NCBI GenBank assembly: GCA_964538355.1
Contig: CAZIFC010000003.1
Coordinates: 62,001-126,000, forward strand
Direction of reading: 5' to 3'
Length of the DNA: 64,000 bases
From: Bilophila sp964538355
GTDB taxonomy: Bacteria > Desulfobacterota > Desulfovibrionia > Desulfovibrionales > Desulfovibrionaceae
Under the pieces are notes generated by a model, which did no database searches, was not told the origin of the DNA, and worked only from the letters and a program-made list of their open reading frames with translations. A program made the position numbers and the translations under genes. This document shows, piece by piece, positions 52,461-63,100 of the stretch (position 1 is its first letter; each line of letters begins with the position of its first letter).

Positions 52461-53993
52461 CTATCCGAAGGCCATATGCCGCATGTACAGGGCCGTAAAA
52501 TCGGGGCGGGCCGTCAGGTCCACCAGAACACAGCCTTCACTCCAGCGGACCAGTCGGTCACGAAGTTCCGGCCTGCCCAGCAGCAGGGCCGCACCGCGCA
52601 GAGACGTGTTCCCCGCCGCAACCGTGCGTGCCCCAAGCCCCTGTGGAAGAAAGCCCAACTGTTCCAGTGCCCCGTCCGGAACATGCTCGCCCAAGGCTCC
52701 GCCAAGGCAGATCTTCGCCAGCTCCCGGCTTTCCAGTCCCGCCGCCGCCAGCAATGCCTCCAGAGCCAGCGAAAACGCCGCCTTGACCTTGAGGATTTCC
52801 TCAACGTCGGCTGCGGCAAGCTCCATGCCTCCGGGCAGGGGCAGGCTCCATCCCGAATCCGAACGCCGAACCGTACGCAGGAGCCGTACCGCCAGCGGCG
52901 ACGCACCATGTTCAGCCAGCCTCCCCGAGGCATCTATGAAACCGATCCGTAACAAAATATCGAGCAGGGAAAGATACCCCGTGCCGCATATGCGGCGCGG
53001 CTCCGCACCACCGATAACGGCAGGCAAAAGCCCCATCGGTCCAAGCCGGAACCCCGAGATGCTGCCCGTGTCCGCCACACCGCCGTACCGCAGGCCAATG
53101 CCTTCCAGCGAAGGCCCGAGCGGAACGCTGGCTATGAACGAACGCTCCGCATCCACGGCAAGCACAAATTCGCCATTCGTTCCCAGATCGGCAAGCAGGA
53201 AAGGAAACTGCGGTTTTTCCCCGTACAGGAGCGTCGCCATGCCCGCACTGAGATCGCCGCCCACGAACGGGGCTGGCTGGGGCGGTATCCAGACGGGAGG
53301 CAGATCGGGAATCGCCACGCTGCGGCCTCCCGGCTCCGTCAGCCGATACGGTGCGGCGCACAGGCCGGTGACATCCCGATCCAGCAGAATGGAGGTCATC
53401 GCGGTATTCCCGGCAACGCACAGCTCCTCCACCGAAACCCCGACCTCTTCGAGTATCCGCCGCAGGAACCGAACGACCAGACGGCACAGACGGGTACGCC
53501 CGGCCTGATTGGTTGAGGCGGCAAGCCGTGAAACCACATCACTGCCCGCCCCCATCTGCGGATTCAGGGCCTGCCCGGAAGCGACAGCCTGCCCCGCCCC
53601 GTCCAGAAGCTGCCAATGAATGGATGTCGTTCCCAGATCCACCGCCAGCCGATAAGGCCCCGCGCCCTCGGCAATCATGGCCCGCGTCCGCTTTTCGGCA
53701 GGGGGAGGCGGAAGCTCCACGGACATGCCGGGGGCAGCCGCATGACGGCAGGCAAGCCGCCAGCCCTCGCGCACGGCCCTGTCTCCGAGGATTTCCCAGT
53801 CCGCGCCGCACGGTTCCGGCATCCCGTCCCAAAACCGGACCCGGCACGCGCCGCACCGACCAAGCCCGGAACACAACGCCGGAGGAGGCAGTTCGCCGGA
53901 CAGCCAGAGGGCGGCGGCAAGCGATTGCCCGCCTTCGGGCATGAGAAGGTGTTCCACCCCGGATGCTTCCCGGACAAGAATGCCGTCAGCCAT
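52461..53993 (-). CDS. RACo-like ferredoxin/ASKHA protein (DUF4445 type)
   Basis: 510 residues. An N-terminal [2Fe-2S] ferredoxin domain (CSGLGRCGAC, then RLACRH near residue 80) is followed by an ASKHA ATPase fold (YRLAVDLGTTSIHWQLLDG, LLADLGTNGEFVLAV, ICLGGALGEHV). This is the layout of RACo, which uses ATP to reactivate corrinoid proteins by reduction. It is shorter than typical RACo (about 630) and no methyltransferase or corrinoid gene lies nearby, so its partner is unknown. Its start overlaps the cca stop by 8 nt. A gap of 87 nt without terminator follows before pgk. Confidence 0.8.
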   Translation of the reverse strand: MADGILVREASGVEHLLMPEGGQSLAAALWLSGELPPPALCSGLGRCGACRVRFWDGMPEPCGADWEILGDRAVREGWRLACRHAAAPGMSVELPPPPAEKRTRAMIAEGAGPYRLAVDLGTTSIHWQLLDGAGQAVASGQALNPQMGAGSDVVSRLAASTNQAGRTRLCRLVVRFLRRILEEVGVSVEELCVAGNTAMTSILLDRDVTGLCAAPYRLTEPGGRSVAIPDLPPVWIPPQPAPFVGGDLSAGMATLLYGEKPQFPFLLADLGTNGEFVLAVDAERSFIASVPLGPSLEGIGLRYGGVADTGSISGFRLGPMGLLPAVIGGAEPRRICGTGYLSLLDILLRIGFIDASGRLAEHGASPLAVRLLRTVRRSDSGWSLPLPGGMELAAADVEEILKVKAAFSLALEALLAAAGLESRELAKICLGGALGEHVPDGALEQLGFLPQGLGARTVAAGNTSLRGAALLLGRPELRDRLVRWSEGCVLVDLTARPDFTALYMRHMAFG

Positions 53994-55146
53994 TGCGTTG
54001 CTCCTGTTTTCGCTTCGCCATATGCGCGGCAAGGGCCTGACACCGCATGGCCCGAAGCCGCTGCCCGGACTCCCTGCCCAGATTCCGCCACTCTTCCGGC
54101 AGGGAAACGCCAAGCAGAACCTTGAGATCTTCCCGCACCATCGGGCGCAGCGTTCGTCCGCTGTCGGCTTCCGCCAATGCCCAGAACGGGCTGTCCAGCC
54201 CGGCGTTATGGACCTGCATGAGCAGATCGCACCGGGTTCCGGCCCGCAGGGTTTCATAGATGCCGGCCTTCATGTGCAGCTGGGAGGCCAGCATCCCGGC
54301 GGAAACATACCGCGAGGGCATGGCAAGCCGCAGGGCCATCTGCCCGGCAGGTTCGACGCCCCGCTGCTCGTGTCCGTAATGGTGCGGCAGCTTTGCCGAA
54401 TCCGTGAAGAGTTTGCCGAGATCGTGGCAGAGGGCCATCCAGACGCGCAACGGGTCCCCGGCCGAGGCGTCCATCACATCCATGAGGTGCTCCAGAACGG
54501 AACCGGAGTGATACGGCGCAGGGCCAGCAGGAATGTCCCCAGCCTGCGCCAGCTCCTGAAACCACGGCGAGAGGCAACCGCCCTCCGCCAGAACGGACAG
54601 CCAGCGCGAAGGCCTGGGAGAGGCCAGAGCCTTCATGAATTCCCGTTCCACCCGCTCGGCGGGGATGGACTCCAGCAAGCCGGCGGCCGCCACGGAACGC
54701 ATTTGGCTCACGGCCTCGGGATGGACGGAAAAGGCGGGAAGCTCGCACGCCATCCGCGCCACCCGAAAGACGCGGACCGGTTCGTCACAAAAACTTGTCA
54801 AGGAGGCGGGCCGCAAGACTCCCGCTCGAAGATCCGCAAGCGCGTCAGGATGCCCGTACAGCTTCCCGTCCCGATCCTCGGCAAACGCGTTGATCGTCAG
54901 ATCCCGCCGCCGCATGTCCGCTTCGAGGGTTCCTTCCAGAGGCATAAATTCCTGACCGCGGAGCAAAAGGACGGAAACGCTCCTTCCCACCTTGCGGGCT
55001 TCGGGATTCCGCTGTAGAAACGTGGCTTCATCCGCCTCAAACGCAAAATCATATTCCCGCGGCGTCCGCCCAAGCAGACGATCCCGCACCGCCCCACCTA
55101 CCAGATAGACGGGAATTCCGCCCGTTTCAGGCCACACTATCGCCAT
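53986..55146 (-). CDS. cca: CCA tRNA nucleotidyltransferase / poly(A) polymerase family
   Basis: 386 residues with the class II nucleotidyltransferase head GGAVRDRLLGRTPREYDFAFEAD, the RRDLTINAFA motif, DPVRVFR-type DEPVRVFRVARM, and an HD domain with CHDLGK. It adds CCA to tRNA 3' ends. The first acidic residue of the usual DxD metal pair reads Glu (REYDF). Only 15 residues precede GGAVRD, so the ATG at 55146 is firm. It overlaps the birA start codon on the other strand by two bases. Confidence 0.88.
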   Translation of the reverse strand: MAIVWPETGGIPVYLVGGAVRDRLLGRTPREYDFAFEADEATFLQRNPEARKVGRSVSVLLLRGQEFMPLEGTLEADMRRRDLTINAFAEDRDGKLYGHPDALADLRAGVLRPASLTSFCDEPVRVFRVARMACELPAFSVHPEAVSQMRSVAAAGLLESIPAERVEREFMKALASPRPSRWLSVLAEGGCLSPWFQELAQAGDIPAGPAPYHSGSVLEHLMDVMDASAGDPLRVWMALCHDLGKLFTDSAKLPHHYGHEQRGVEPAGQMALRLAMPSRYVSAGMLASQLHMKAGIYETLRAGTRCDLLMQVHNAGLDSPFWALAEADSGRTLRPMVREDLKVLLGVSLPEEWRNLGRESGQRLRAMRCQALAAHMAKRKQEQRNG

Positions 55147-56209
55147 GATTCACGACCCTACCTTTCGTCTCCACGGCACCCTGCGCCTGCTGCACCGGGG
55201 CGTTGTTTCCGAACGCCCTCCGCACGGCCGCCTTGCCGAACCCTTTTCCGCCGTACAGGCCGCCGGTTCCGCCCTGTGGCGGGGCCTGCCCGAAGCATCC
55301 CTTGCCGAGCCTCCCACGGAAACGCCCTGCCCCTACCTTGAACAGTTTCTGGGCGCGGCGGCGGACGCAACGCCTGAAGAGTCCGCAAAAACCGCCAGCA
55401 TTCCCGGCCCAGTGTATCTGTGCGGCCCTGCTACTTCAAGCATGGATGTGGCCCGCGTTCTTGCCGCGAGCGGACAGCTCCCTGTCTGGGGCAGCGTTCT
55501 CGCCCTCAGCCAGAGCAGCGGGCGGGGCCAGCTCGGACGCAACTGGGTTTCTCCAGAAGGCAACATCTATGCCGCGCTCCGCCTGCCGGAGCGTCACCCC
55601 TTCACCGGAACCGCCGCAGCTCCGGCTATCGGGGGGCTTATCGCGGAATCGCTCTCCGGTCTGGGCTTTGACGTACACATGAAATGGCCAAACGATCTGC
55701 TGCAACGGGACGCCTCTGTTGCCGAAGGCTGGAGCAAGGTCGGCGGAATCCTTCTGGAAGAACGCCCCCTCCCCCGCCGGGACAACGCCCCGCCCGAGAG
55801 CCTGCTCATGGCGGGCATAGGGCTGAACCTCGTCTCCTCCCCCGCCGCCGAGCTTATGCGGGCACAGCGCGCCGTCCCCGCCGGGACGCTTTCCGCTCCG
55901 CAAAAAGCCGTTTCCATCCCGCTTTCCGCCGCGGGATTATGGATGCGACTTGTGAGCCGCATATTTTTCTGTTATGTCGAAGAGATTGACGCCAAGGGGA
56001 AAAACGCCTGGCGTTCACTCGCTGAACGCCGCCTTGCCTTCCTCGGTCAAACGGTTCTTCTCACGGACGGGCCCGACGAGCGGGAACGCCACACAGGTAT
56101 TCTTGAAGGGCTGGATGATTTCGGAGGGTTGCTCCTGCGAAATCGCGAAGGAACGAACAGCTTCCTTTCCGGCAGCCTCCAGTTGAACCACCCTCCCATG
56201 CAGCCGTGA
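55145..56209 (+). CDS. birA: Biotin-[acetyl-CoA/pyruvate carboxylase] ligase
   Basis: 354 residues as annotated. The catalytic core starts at ATSSMDVARVLA (about residue 97) and includes SQSSGRGQLGRNWVSPEGN, KWPNDLL and SKVGGILLEE, the biotin-protein ligase motifs. No helix-turn-helix is seen, so it is not an operator-binding BirA. The first 95 residues match no domain I know, and no good ribosome-binding site precedes the ATG, so the true start may lie further in. It stands directly before pyruvate carboxylase, its likely biotin acceptor. Confidence 0.85.
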   Translation: MIHDPTFRLHGTLRLLHRGVVSERPPHGRLAEPFSAVQAAGSALWRGLPEASLAEPPTETPCPYLEQFLGAAADATPEESAKTASIPGPVYLCGPATSSMDVARVLAASGQLPVWGSVLALSQSSGRGQLGRNWVSPEGNIYAALRLPERHPFTGTAAAPAIGGLIAESLSGLGFDVHMKWPNDLLQRDASVAEGWSKVGGILLEERPLPRRDNAPPESLLMAGIGLNLVSSPAAELMRAQRAVPAGTLSAPQKAVSIPLSAAGLWMRLVSRIFFCYVEEIDAKGKNAWRSLAERRLAFLGQTVLLTDGPDERERHTGILEGLDDFGGLLLRNREGTNSFLSGSLQLNHPPMQP

Positions 56210-56355
56210 CGCAACGCGCCATGCGCGGTGCCGGGAGCGTCCCTGCCCTTTGCAGGAACGAAGTACAGGTGTCCCCGATGCCGTTTCGGGGTGCTTCCTG
56301 AACAGGACCGACTCTGGTCGGATCTAAACATTTCTTCATCGAAAAGGTTGAAAGC

Positions 56356-59300
56356 ATGGCCGCCAAGACGTTTGAACAGGTACTGGACGAAGTTCGGGGC
56401 AAGCCCATACTCGTAGCCAACCGGGGCATTCCGGCACGTCGAATCTGCCGGGCCATCCGTGAGCGGTTCGCCGCAGTGCCCGTCATAACCGCCACCGACA
56501 TCGACAAGGCCGCTCCGGCAGCTTCCTCTGCACAGGAACTGCTTCTGCTCGGTTCCGATCCGCGTGCCTACCTCGATCTCGATCTCATCATCGCCAAGGC
56601 GAAGCAGCGCGGCATCATCGCCATTCATCCCGGATGGGGCTTCGCGTCGGAAGACGAACGCTTCCCCCAGAAGTGTGAAGAGGCGGGCATCACCTTCATC
56701 GGCTCCAAGGCCGACTCCATGAACCTGCTCGGCAACAAGGTGCAGGTCCGCAAGATTGCCAAGCGGCTCGGCATCCCCGTTGTGCCCGGCTCCGAAGGCG
56801 CGGTGGACGTGCCCGCAGCCCGCAAGGTCGTCGACGAAATCACCCTCCCCATCATGCTCAAGGCTGAAGGTGGTGGCGGTGGTCGCGGCATTTTCCTTGT
56901 TCGTGAAAAAAGCGAACTGGAAGATGCCTTTTTTAAGGCCTCGGCCATGGCTCAGGCCTCCTTCGGCAACCCGCGCCTGTACGTCGAAAAGTATCTGGAA
57001 TCGGTGCGCCACATCGAAATTCAGGTCATCGCCGACCAGCACGGCAACGTTTTTGCCTTTGACGAACGCGACTGCTCCGTGCAGCGCAACCACCAGAAGC
57101 TCGTGGAAGTCACCCCGTCCCCGTGGCCGGGCATCACGCCCGAACTGCGCGAACGCCTCAAGGAATACTCCCGCATGCTGGTTCGCGAGGTGGGCTACTA
57201 CTCCCTCGCCACGGTGGAATTTCTCGTTACCCCGCAGGGCGAGCCTTTCCTTATTGAAGTCAACACCCGCCTCCAGGTCGAACACGGCATCACCGAAAGC
57301 CGCTACGGCGTTGACCTTGTCGAAGAACAGATCGCCGTGGCCTTTGGTGCGGAACTCCGCCTCACCGAAGAGAATACCAAGCCGTCCCACGTTGCCATGC
57401 AGGTTCGCATCAACTGCGAAGATCCGCAGAACAACTTTGCCCCGAATTCCGGCCTGATCACCCGTTATGTGTCGCCCGGCGGTCCCGGCGTGCGTATCGA
57501 CTCCAACCTCTCGAACGGCTACGAATTCCCCCCGAACTACGACTCCGCCGGCTCGCTCCTCATCGCATACGGGCGCGACTGGCAGAAAGTGCTCGGCATC
57601 ATGGACCGCGCCCTTACCGAGTACATGGTCGGCGGCGTAAAGACCACTATTCCTTTCTTCCGGCAGGTCATCAAGCATCCCGCGTTCAAGGCGGGCATGT
57701 TCGACACGGGCTTCATCCCCTCCGCGCCGGAACTCATGATGTACGCCGACGTCGCGCCGGAAAGCGAACGCCTCGCCAAGCTCATTGCCGAAATCTCGGC
57801 CAAGGGATTCAATCCCCATGTCCAGCTCGGCGAGTACCGCTCGCACACGACGCCCCGCCTGCCGCGTCAGGAAGTGGTGCTGCCTCCGCTTTCGACCAGG
57901 CTCCGCAAGGAGCCTTCGCCCTACCCGCACGGCGATCGCGTGGCCCTGCTCGACTACGTCCGCGACAGCAACCGCATCCACTTCACCGACACGACCACCC
58001 GTGACAGCACCCAGTCCAACAGCGGCAACCGCTTCCGCCTTGCCGAGGACCGGCTCGTCGGACCCTATCTGGACAACTGCGGCTTCTTCTCGCTGGAAAG
58101 CGGCGGCGGCGCACACTTCCATGTCGCCATGATGGCGAACATGACCTACCCCTTCTCCGAAGCGAAGGAATGGAACAAGTTTGCCCCGAAGACCCTGAAG
58201 CAGATCCTGATCCGCTCCACCAACGTGCTCGGGTACAGCCCCCAGCCCAAGAATCTGATGCAGCTCACCGGCGAAATGATCTGCGACAACTTCCAGATCA
58301 TCCGCTGCTTCGACTTCCTGAACCATATCGACAACATGCGCCCGTTTGCCGAAGTCGCCCTGAACCGCAGGGATGTCGTCTTCGAACCCGCCATTTCCAT
58401 GTCGTGGGCCAAGGGCTTCAGCGTCGAGCATTACCTTGATGTGGCTGAAAACGTCCTTGCCGTGTGCGGCGATGTCGCCGGCATGAGCCAGAAGGAAGTC
58501 TCCCGCCACCTGATCCTCGGCCTCAAGGACATGGCAGGCGTGTGCCCGCCCCGCTTCATCACCGAAGTGGTCGAAGCCCTTCGCAAGCGTTGGCCCGAAC
58601 TCGTGCTGCACTACCACCGCCACATGACCGACGGCCTGTTTGTTCCCTCCGTGGGTGCTGCCGCCAAGGCCGGCGTGCAGATTGTGGATACCAACCTCGG
58701 CGCGTGCGTCCGCAGCTACGGGCAGGGCGACACCCTCGCCACCGCCGCCTACATGGAAGGCGAACTCGGACTCCAGACCGGCCTGAACAAGGACATGATC
58801 CGCAGCGCGAACTTTGTGCTCAAGCAGGTCATTCCTTATTATGATCGCTACTGCGCGCCCTACTTCCAGGGTATCGACCATGACGTGACCGAACACGCCA
58901 TGCCGGGCGGCGCGACCTCCTCGTCCCAGGAAGGCGCACTGAAGCAGGGCTACATCCACCTGCTGCCCTACATGCTCAAGTTCCTCGCCGGAACCCGCAA
59001 GATCGTCCGCTACCATGACGTGACGCCCGGTTCCCAGATCACCTGGAACACCGCGTTCCTCGCCGTGACCGGAGCCTACAAGCGCGGCGGCGAAGAAGAA
59101 GTGAAGTACCTGCTCGGCGTGCTCGACCGCGTCAACGACGTGCCCGAGTCCGAACTCAGCGAAGGAACCCGCGACGCCCGCCTTGCCCTCTATCAGGACT
59201 GCAACGACGCGTTCCGCAACCTGCTGCTGGGCAAGTTCGGCAAACTTCCTCTGGGCTTCCCGCCGGATTGGGTTTATGAAAGCGCGTTCGGCAATGCCTG

Positions 59301-60063
59301 GAAGCAGGCCATAGCCGACAGAACCACGCATTCGCCTCTGGAAAAGCTCCCCGATATGGACATCGAGGCCGAACGCAAGGCGTTCCGCGACATCATCAAG
59401 CGCGAGCCTTCCGAGGAAGAACTGGTCATGTACCTGAACCACCCCGGCGACGCCGTGAAAACGGTTCAGTTCCGTGCCAAGTACGGCGACCCCAACCGCC
59501 TGCCTCTGCCTGTCTGGTTTGAAGGCTGTTCCGTGGGCGAGGAAATCAACTTTGTGGATACGGCCGGAAAGCCCCACCAGTTCCTGCTGGTGAGCATGAC
59601 CCCGGCCAACGATGCGGGCGAATCCATGGTCCGCTACGTGCTCGATTCCGAAGTCTTCAGCCAGCTCGTCAAGGTTGCCGCGCCCAAGAACGGCGGAGCC
59701 AGCGGCATGGTGCTGGCCGATCCCTCGGACAAATACCAGATCGGTGCTCCGAGCAACGGCGACCTCTGGGTGATGTATGTCCACCCCGGCGACATCGTCA
59801 AAGAGGGTGAAGAGCTGTTCAACGTGTCCATCATGAAGCAGGAAAAGGCTGTGCTGGCCCCTGTGGCCGGCATCGTCAAGCGCGTGCTGAAAACCGCCGA
59901 CTACAAGGAAACCAGAAAGATGGAGACCGTCCGTGAAGGCGAGCTGATCGTCGAACTCGGGCCTGTTCCGCGTATCTGTACCAATGAGGCGTGCAGCCGT
60001 CCGCTGCCTTTGGAAGACATCGAGTTCTGCCCCTACTGTGGAGAGCGGCTGAGCCGCATCTAG
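56356..60063 (+). CDS. pyc: Pyruvate carboxylase, atypical form
   Basis: 1235 residues. The biotin carboxylase part (about 15-470) has EGGGGGRGIFLV and EVNTRLQVEHGITE. The carboxyltransferase part (about 540-900) is divergent: TDTTTRDSTQSNSGNRFR replaces the usual RDAHQS motif and HYHRHMTDG the usual HDT. The biotin carrier domain has SIMKQE around Lys 1161 instead of AMKM. After it comes a four-Cys zinc-ribbon tail (CTNEAC, then CPYC, about 1208-1226) not usual for the family. It makes oxaloacetate from pyruvate and bicarbonate. Forty-one nt separate it from ppsA, with no terminator, so they form an operon with birA upstream. Confidence 0.9.
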   Translation: MAAKTFEQVLDEVRGKPILVANRGIPARRICRAIRERFAAVPVITATDIDKAAPAASSAQELLLLGSDPRAYLDLDLIIAKAKQRGIIAIHPGWGFASEDERFPQKCEEAGITFIGSKADSMNLLGNKVQVRKIAKRLGIPVVPGSEGAVDVPAARKVVDEITLPIMLKAEGGGGGRGIFLVREKSELEDAFFKASAMAQASFGNPRLYVEKYLESVRHIEIQVIADQHGNVFAFDERDCSVQRNHQKLVEVTPSPWPGITPELRERLKEYSRMLVREVGYYSLATVEFLVTPQGEPFLIEVNTRLQVEHGITESRYGVDLVEEQIAVAFGAELRLTEENTKPSHVAMQVRINCEDPQNNFAPNSGLITRYVSPGGPGVRIDSNLSNGYEFPPNYDSAGSLLIAYGRDWQKVLGIMDRALTEYMVGGVKTTIPFFRQVIKHPAFKAGMFDTGFIPSAPELMMYADVAPESERLAKLIAEISAKGFNPHVQLGEYRSHTTPRLPRQEVVLPPLSTRLRKEPSPYPHGDRVALLDYVRDSNRIHFTDTTTRDSTQSNSGNRFRLAEDRLVGPYLDNCGFFSLESGGGAHFHVAMMANMTYPFSEAKEWNKFAPKTLKQILIRSTNVLGYSPQPKNLMQLTGEMICDNFQIIRCFDFLNHIDNMRPFAEVALNRRDVVFEPAISMSWAKGFSVEHYLDVAENVLAVCGDVAGMSQKEVSRHLILGLKDMAGVCPPRFITEVVEALRKRWPELVLHYHRHMTDGLFVPSVGAAAKAGVQIVDTNLGACVRSYGQGDTLATAAYMEGELGLQTGLNKDMIRSANFVLKQVIPYYDRYCAPYFQGIDHDVTEHAMPGGATSSSQEGALKQGYIHLLPYMLKFLAGTRKIVRYHDVTPGSQITWNTAFLAVTGAYKRGGEEEVKYLLGVLDRVNDVPESELSEGTRDARLALYQDCNDAFRNLLLGKFGKLPLGFPPDWVYESAFGNAWKQAIADRTTHSPLEKLPDMDIEAERKAFRDIIKREPSEEELVMYLNHPGDAVKTVQFRAKYGDPNRLPLPVWFEGCSVGEEINFVDTAGKPHQFLLVSMTPANDAGESMVRYVLDSEVFSQLVKVAAPKNGGASGMVLADPSDKYQIGAPSNGDLWVMYVHPGDIVKEGEELFNVSIMKQEKAVLAPVAGIVKRVLKTADYKETRKMETVREGELIVELGPVPRICTNEACSRPLPLEDIEFCPYCGERLSRI

Positions 60064-60104
60064 GGACATCAACCGATATTGAAGAGAGCCTGGAGGCAAT
60101 TCTC

Positions 60105-63100
60105 ATGACGAAAACTCCTTCCGCAACCAAAAACCGACAAGACGAGGTTCCGGTGGAAGATCTTCTTAAGCGTCTGGTACTTACCGGCGCGGATATCGTG
60201 CGGATCGGCGAAGAGGCCGAACTGCTCGTTGGTGGCAAAAACTACAATACGGCTCTGATCAGCCGCGTCGACGGCGTTCGCATCCCGCAGTTCCGCGCCA
60301 TCTCGTCTGTCGCGTTCCACATCGTGCTTGACGAATGCACCGTGTGCGCCGCGCTGATCCGTTCCATGGTCGAAGAAGCCTATACGCGCATCGACTGGAC
60401 TTCCGCCGAAGTTACCAAGGATCACGAGTTCCTGCCCAAGTTCGTGCGCTCCGTCGCGGCAGAGATCCGCAAGGCTTCCGAAGCCGACCCGGAACTCCCG
60501 CACATCCGCCTGCGTACGTTCATCAACAACGTGGTTGACGGGTTCGCCTCTTCTCAGGAAGGCATTGACCAGCTCCGCAAGCGTTCCGTCATGGTGCAGG
60601 CCGCCATCCTGTCCTGCCCGCTGCCCGAACGCGTGGACAGGGCCGTCCGCTCCGCCTACCGCGACATCTGCGCCGAAGCCGCCGAGGGCGACGTGCCCGT
60701 AGCCGTGCGTTCTTCCGCTGCTGGCGAAGACTCCCGCAAAAAGGCTTTCGCCGGGCTTCAGGACACCTTCCTGAACATGGTCGGCGACGACGCCGTAGCG
60801 ACCGCCTACCTGTGGGACTGCGCCTCCGCCTACAACCTGCGCTCCATGATCTACCGCCGGGAAGCCATCCTCGATGCGCTGACCCAGTCTGAAGCCACCG
60901 GGAAGGAAGAGCTGGCGGCTCAGGCCAAGAAAGAATGGTCCATCGAGAACACCTCCCTGTCCGTATGCATCATGCGTATGATCAACCCGGTGGTTTCCGG
61001 TACGGCCTTCAGCGCGGACACCGCCACCGGCTGCCGCGGTACCGTCCGTAACGATCTCGTCGGCATCGACACCAGCTACGGACTCGGCGAAGCCGTCGTC
61101 GGCGGCCGCGTGACCCCCGACAAGCTCTACGTCTACCAGAAGGACGACGGCAGCGAAGTCGTGGTTCGCTTCATGGGCAGCAAGACCATGAAGATCGTGT
61201 ACGACGAAAACGGCGGAACCAAGGAAATTCCCGTTCCTGAACGCGAATGCCTCCTGTGGGCCTTGACCCCCACGCAGGCCGAGCAGGTCGCCAAGGGTGT
61301 GCGCGCCGTGAGCAAGGCCTACGGCGGCATGATCATGGATACCGAGTTTTGCATCGACTCCAAGGGAACGCTCTGGTTCGTGCAGGCCCGCCCCGAAACC
61401 CGCTGGAACGAAGAACTGGCCCTGCATCCGCACACCATCTTCATGCGCCGCCGCGAAGTGGAACCCAAGGCCGCCGCTGCCGCCGAAATTCTTCTGACCG
61501 GCAACGGAGCCTCCCGCGGCGCAGGCCAGGGCAAGGTGCGCTTCCTCCGCTCCGCCCTTGAGCTGAACCGCGTGGGCAAGGGTGAAATCCTCGCCGCCGA
61601 ACGTACCGACCCGGATATGGTTCCCGGCATGCGCGTGGCTTCCGCCATCCTCGCCGACGTGGGCGGCGACACCAGCCACGCAGCCATCACCTCCCGCGAA
61701 CTCGGCATTGCCGCCGTCATCGGCATCCAGAACCCCACCGGCCTTCAGGCTCTGGATGGTCTGGACGTCACGGTCGACGGAACCCGCGGACGTGTTTACC
61801 GCGGCCTGCTCCCGCTGCATGAAGTCGGCGGCGAAATGGACGTGCAAGCCCTTCCCGCCACCAAAACCCGCGTGGGCCTTGTGCTTGCGGACATCGGGCA
61901 GGCCCTGTTCCTCTCCCGTCTCCGCAACGTGCCGGACTTTGAAGTGGGCCTGCTCCGTGCCGAATTCATGCTTGGCAACGTGGGCGTGCACCCCTCCGCG
62001 CTGGAAGCCTTCGACAACGGCGAACTGGAACGCATCGTCCAGAAAAAGGTTGCGGAACTGGACTCCAAGCTCCGCAAGACCATCCGCGAACAGCTGGACG
62101 CCGGGCTTGTGTCGCTGGATCTCCGCCTTCGCGAACATGTCGGCAACATCACCGGCTTTGCCGAAGAACTGGAAAAGCTCGGCAAGAAGGACGACCTCCG
62201 CAACCCCGACGAAATCATGGCCGTATACCGGCGCATGCGTGAAGTCGAAAAGCTGCTGGATGAGTACACCGAACGCGCGGCCCGTTTCTACAGCACGCTG
62301 GAAACGTCCGCCGAGCTTTCCGAGCACGTCCGCATCATCATGGGCTACGAAACCGAACTGCTGACCCTCTCCGGCGATGCTCCCGAAGTGAAGGCGCGCC
62401 GCGCCGCCATTGAAAAGGAAATCGCGGATCAGGTCAGCTATGCCGCCCTCAATCCTGCCGTGCAGGAAACGATGCGCCAGATCGCCGCTCTGCGGGAAGA
62501 TGTGGGCGCACGGTGCGGCCTTGCCAGGGAAATCGCTGCGCTGCGCTCCATCCCCGGCGAAATCGGTACGCTCATCCGTTCCCGCGGGCACAAGAACGGG
62601 CACGATCACTATGTCCAGACCCTGACGCAGGGCCTCGCCCTGTTCTCCATGGCGTTCTACGGCAAGCCCATCGTCTACCGTACCACGGACTTCAAGACCA
62701 ACGAATACCGCAACCTGCTCGGCGGCAACCTCTTTGAAGATCACGAAGACAACCCGATGCTTGGCTACCGCGGCGTATCCCGCGACATCCACGACTGGGA
62801 AATCGAGGCCTTCAAGCTGGCCCGCTCCGCCTACGGCGCGACCAACCTCCAGCTGATGCTGCCTTTCGTGCGTACGCTGGAACAGGCCCGCTCCATGCGC
62901 AGCTACCTCGACACCGTGCACAACCTGCGCAGCGGCGAGGACGGACTCAAGATCATCCTCATGTCGGAACTGCCTTCCAACGCCATCCTTGCGCGCCAGT
63001 TCATTCAGGAATTTGATGGATTCTCCATTGGTTCCAACGACATGACCCAGATGGTTCTGGCAACCGACCGCGACAACAGCTCTCTCTCGCACATCTATGA

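Noticed and set aside
56047..60099. A 1350-codon ORF on the minus strand opposite pyruvate carboxylase
   Set aside because: An antisense shadow of a GC-rich coding gene, without recognisable domains.
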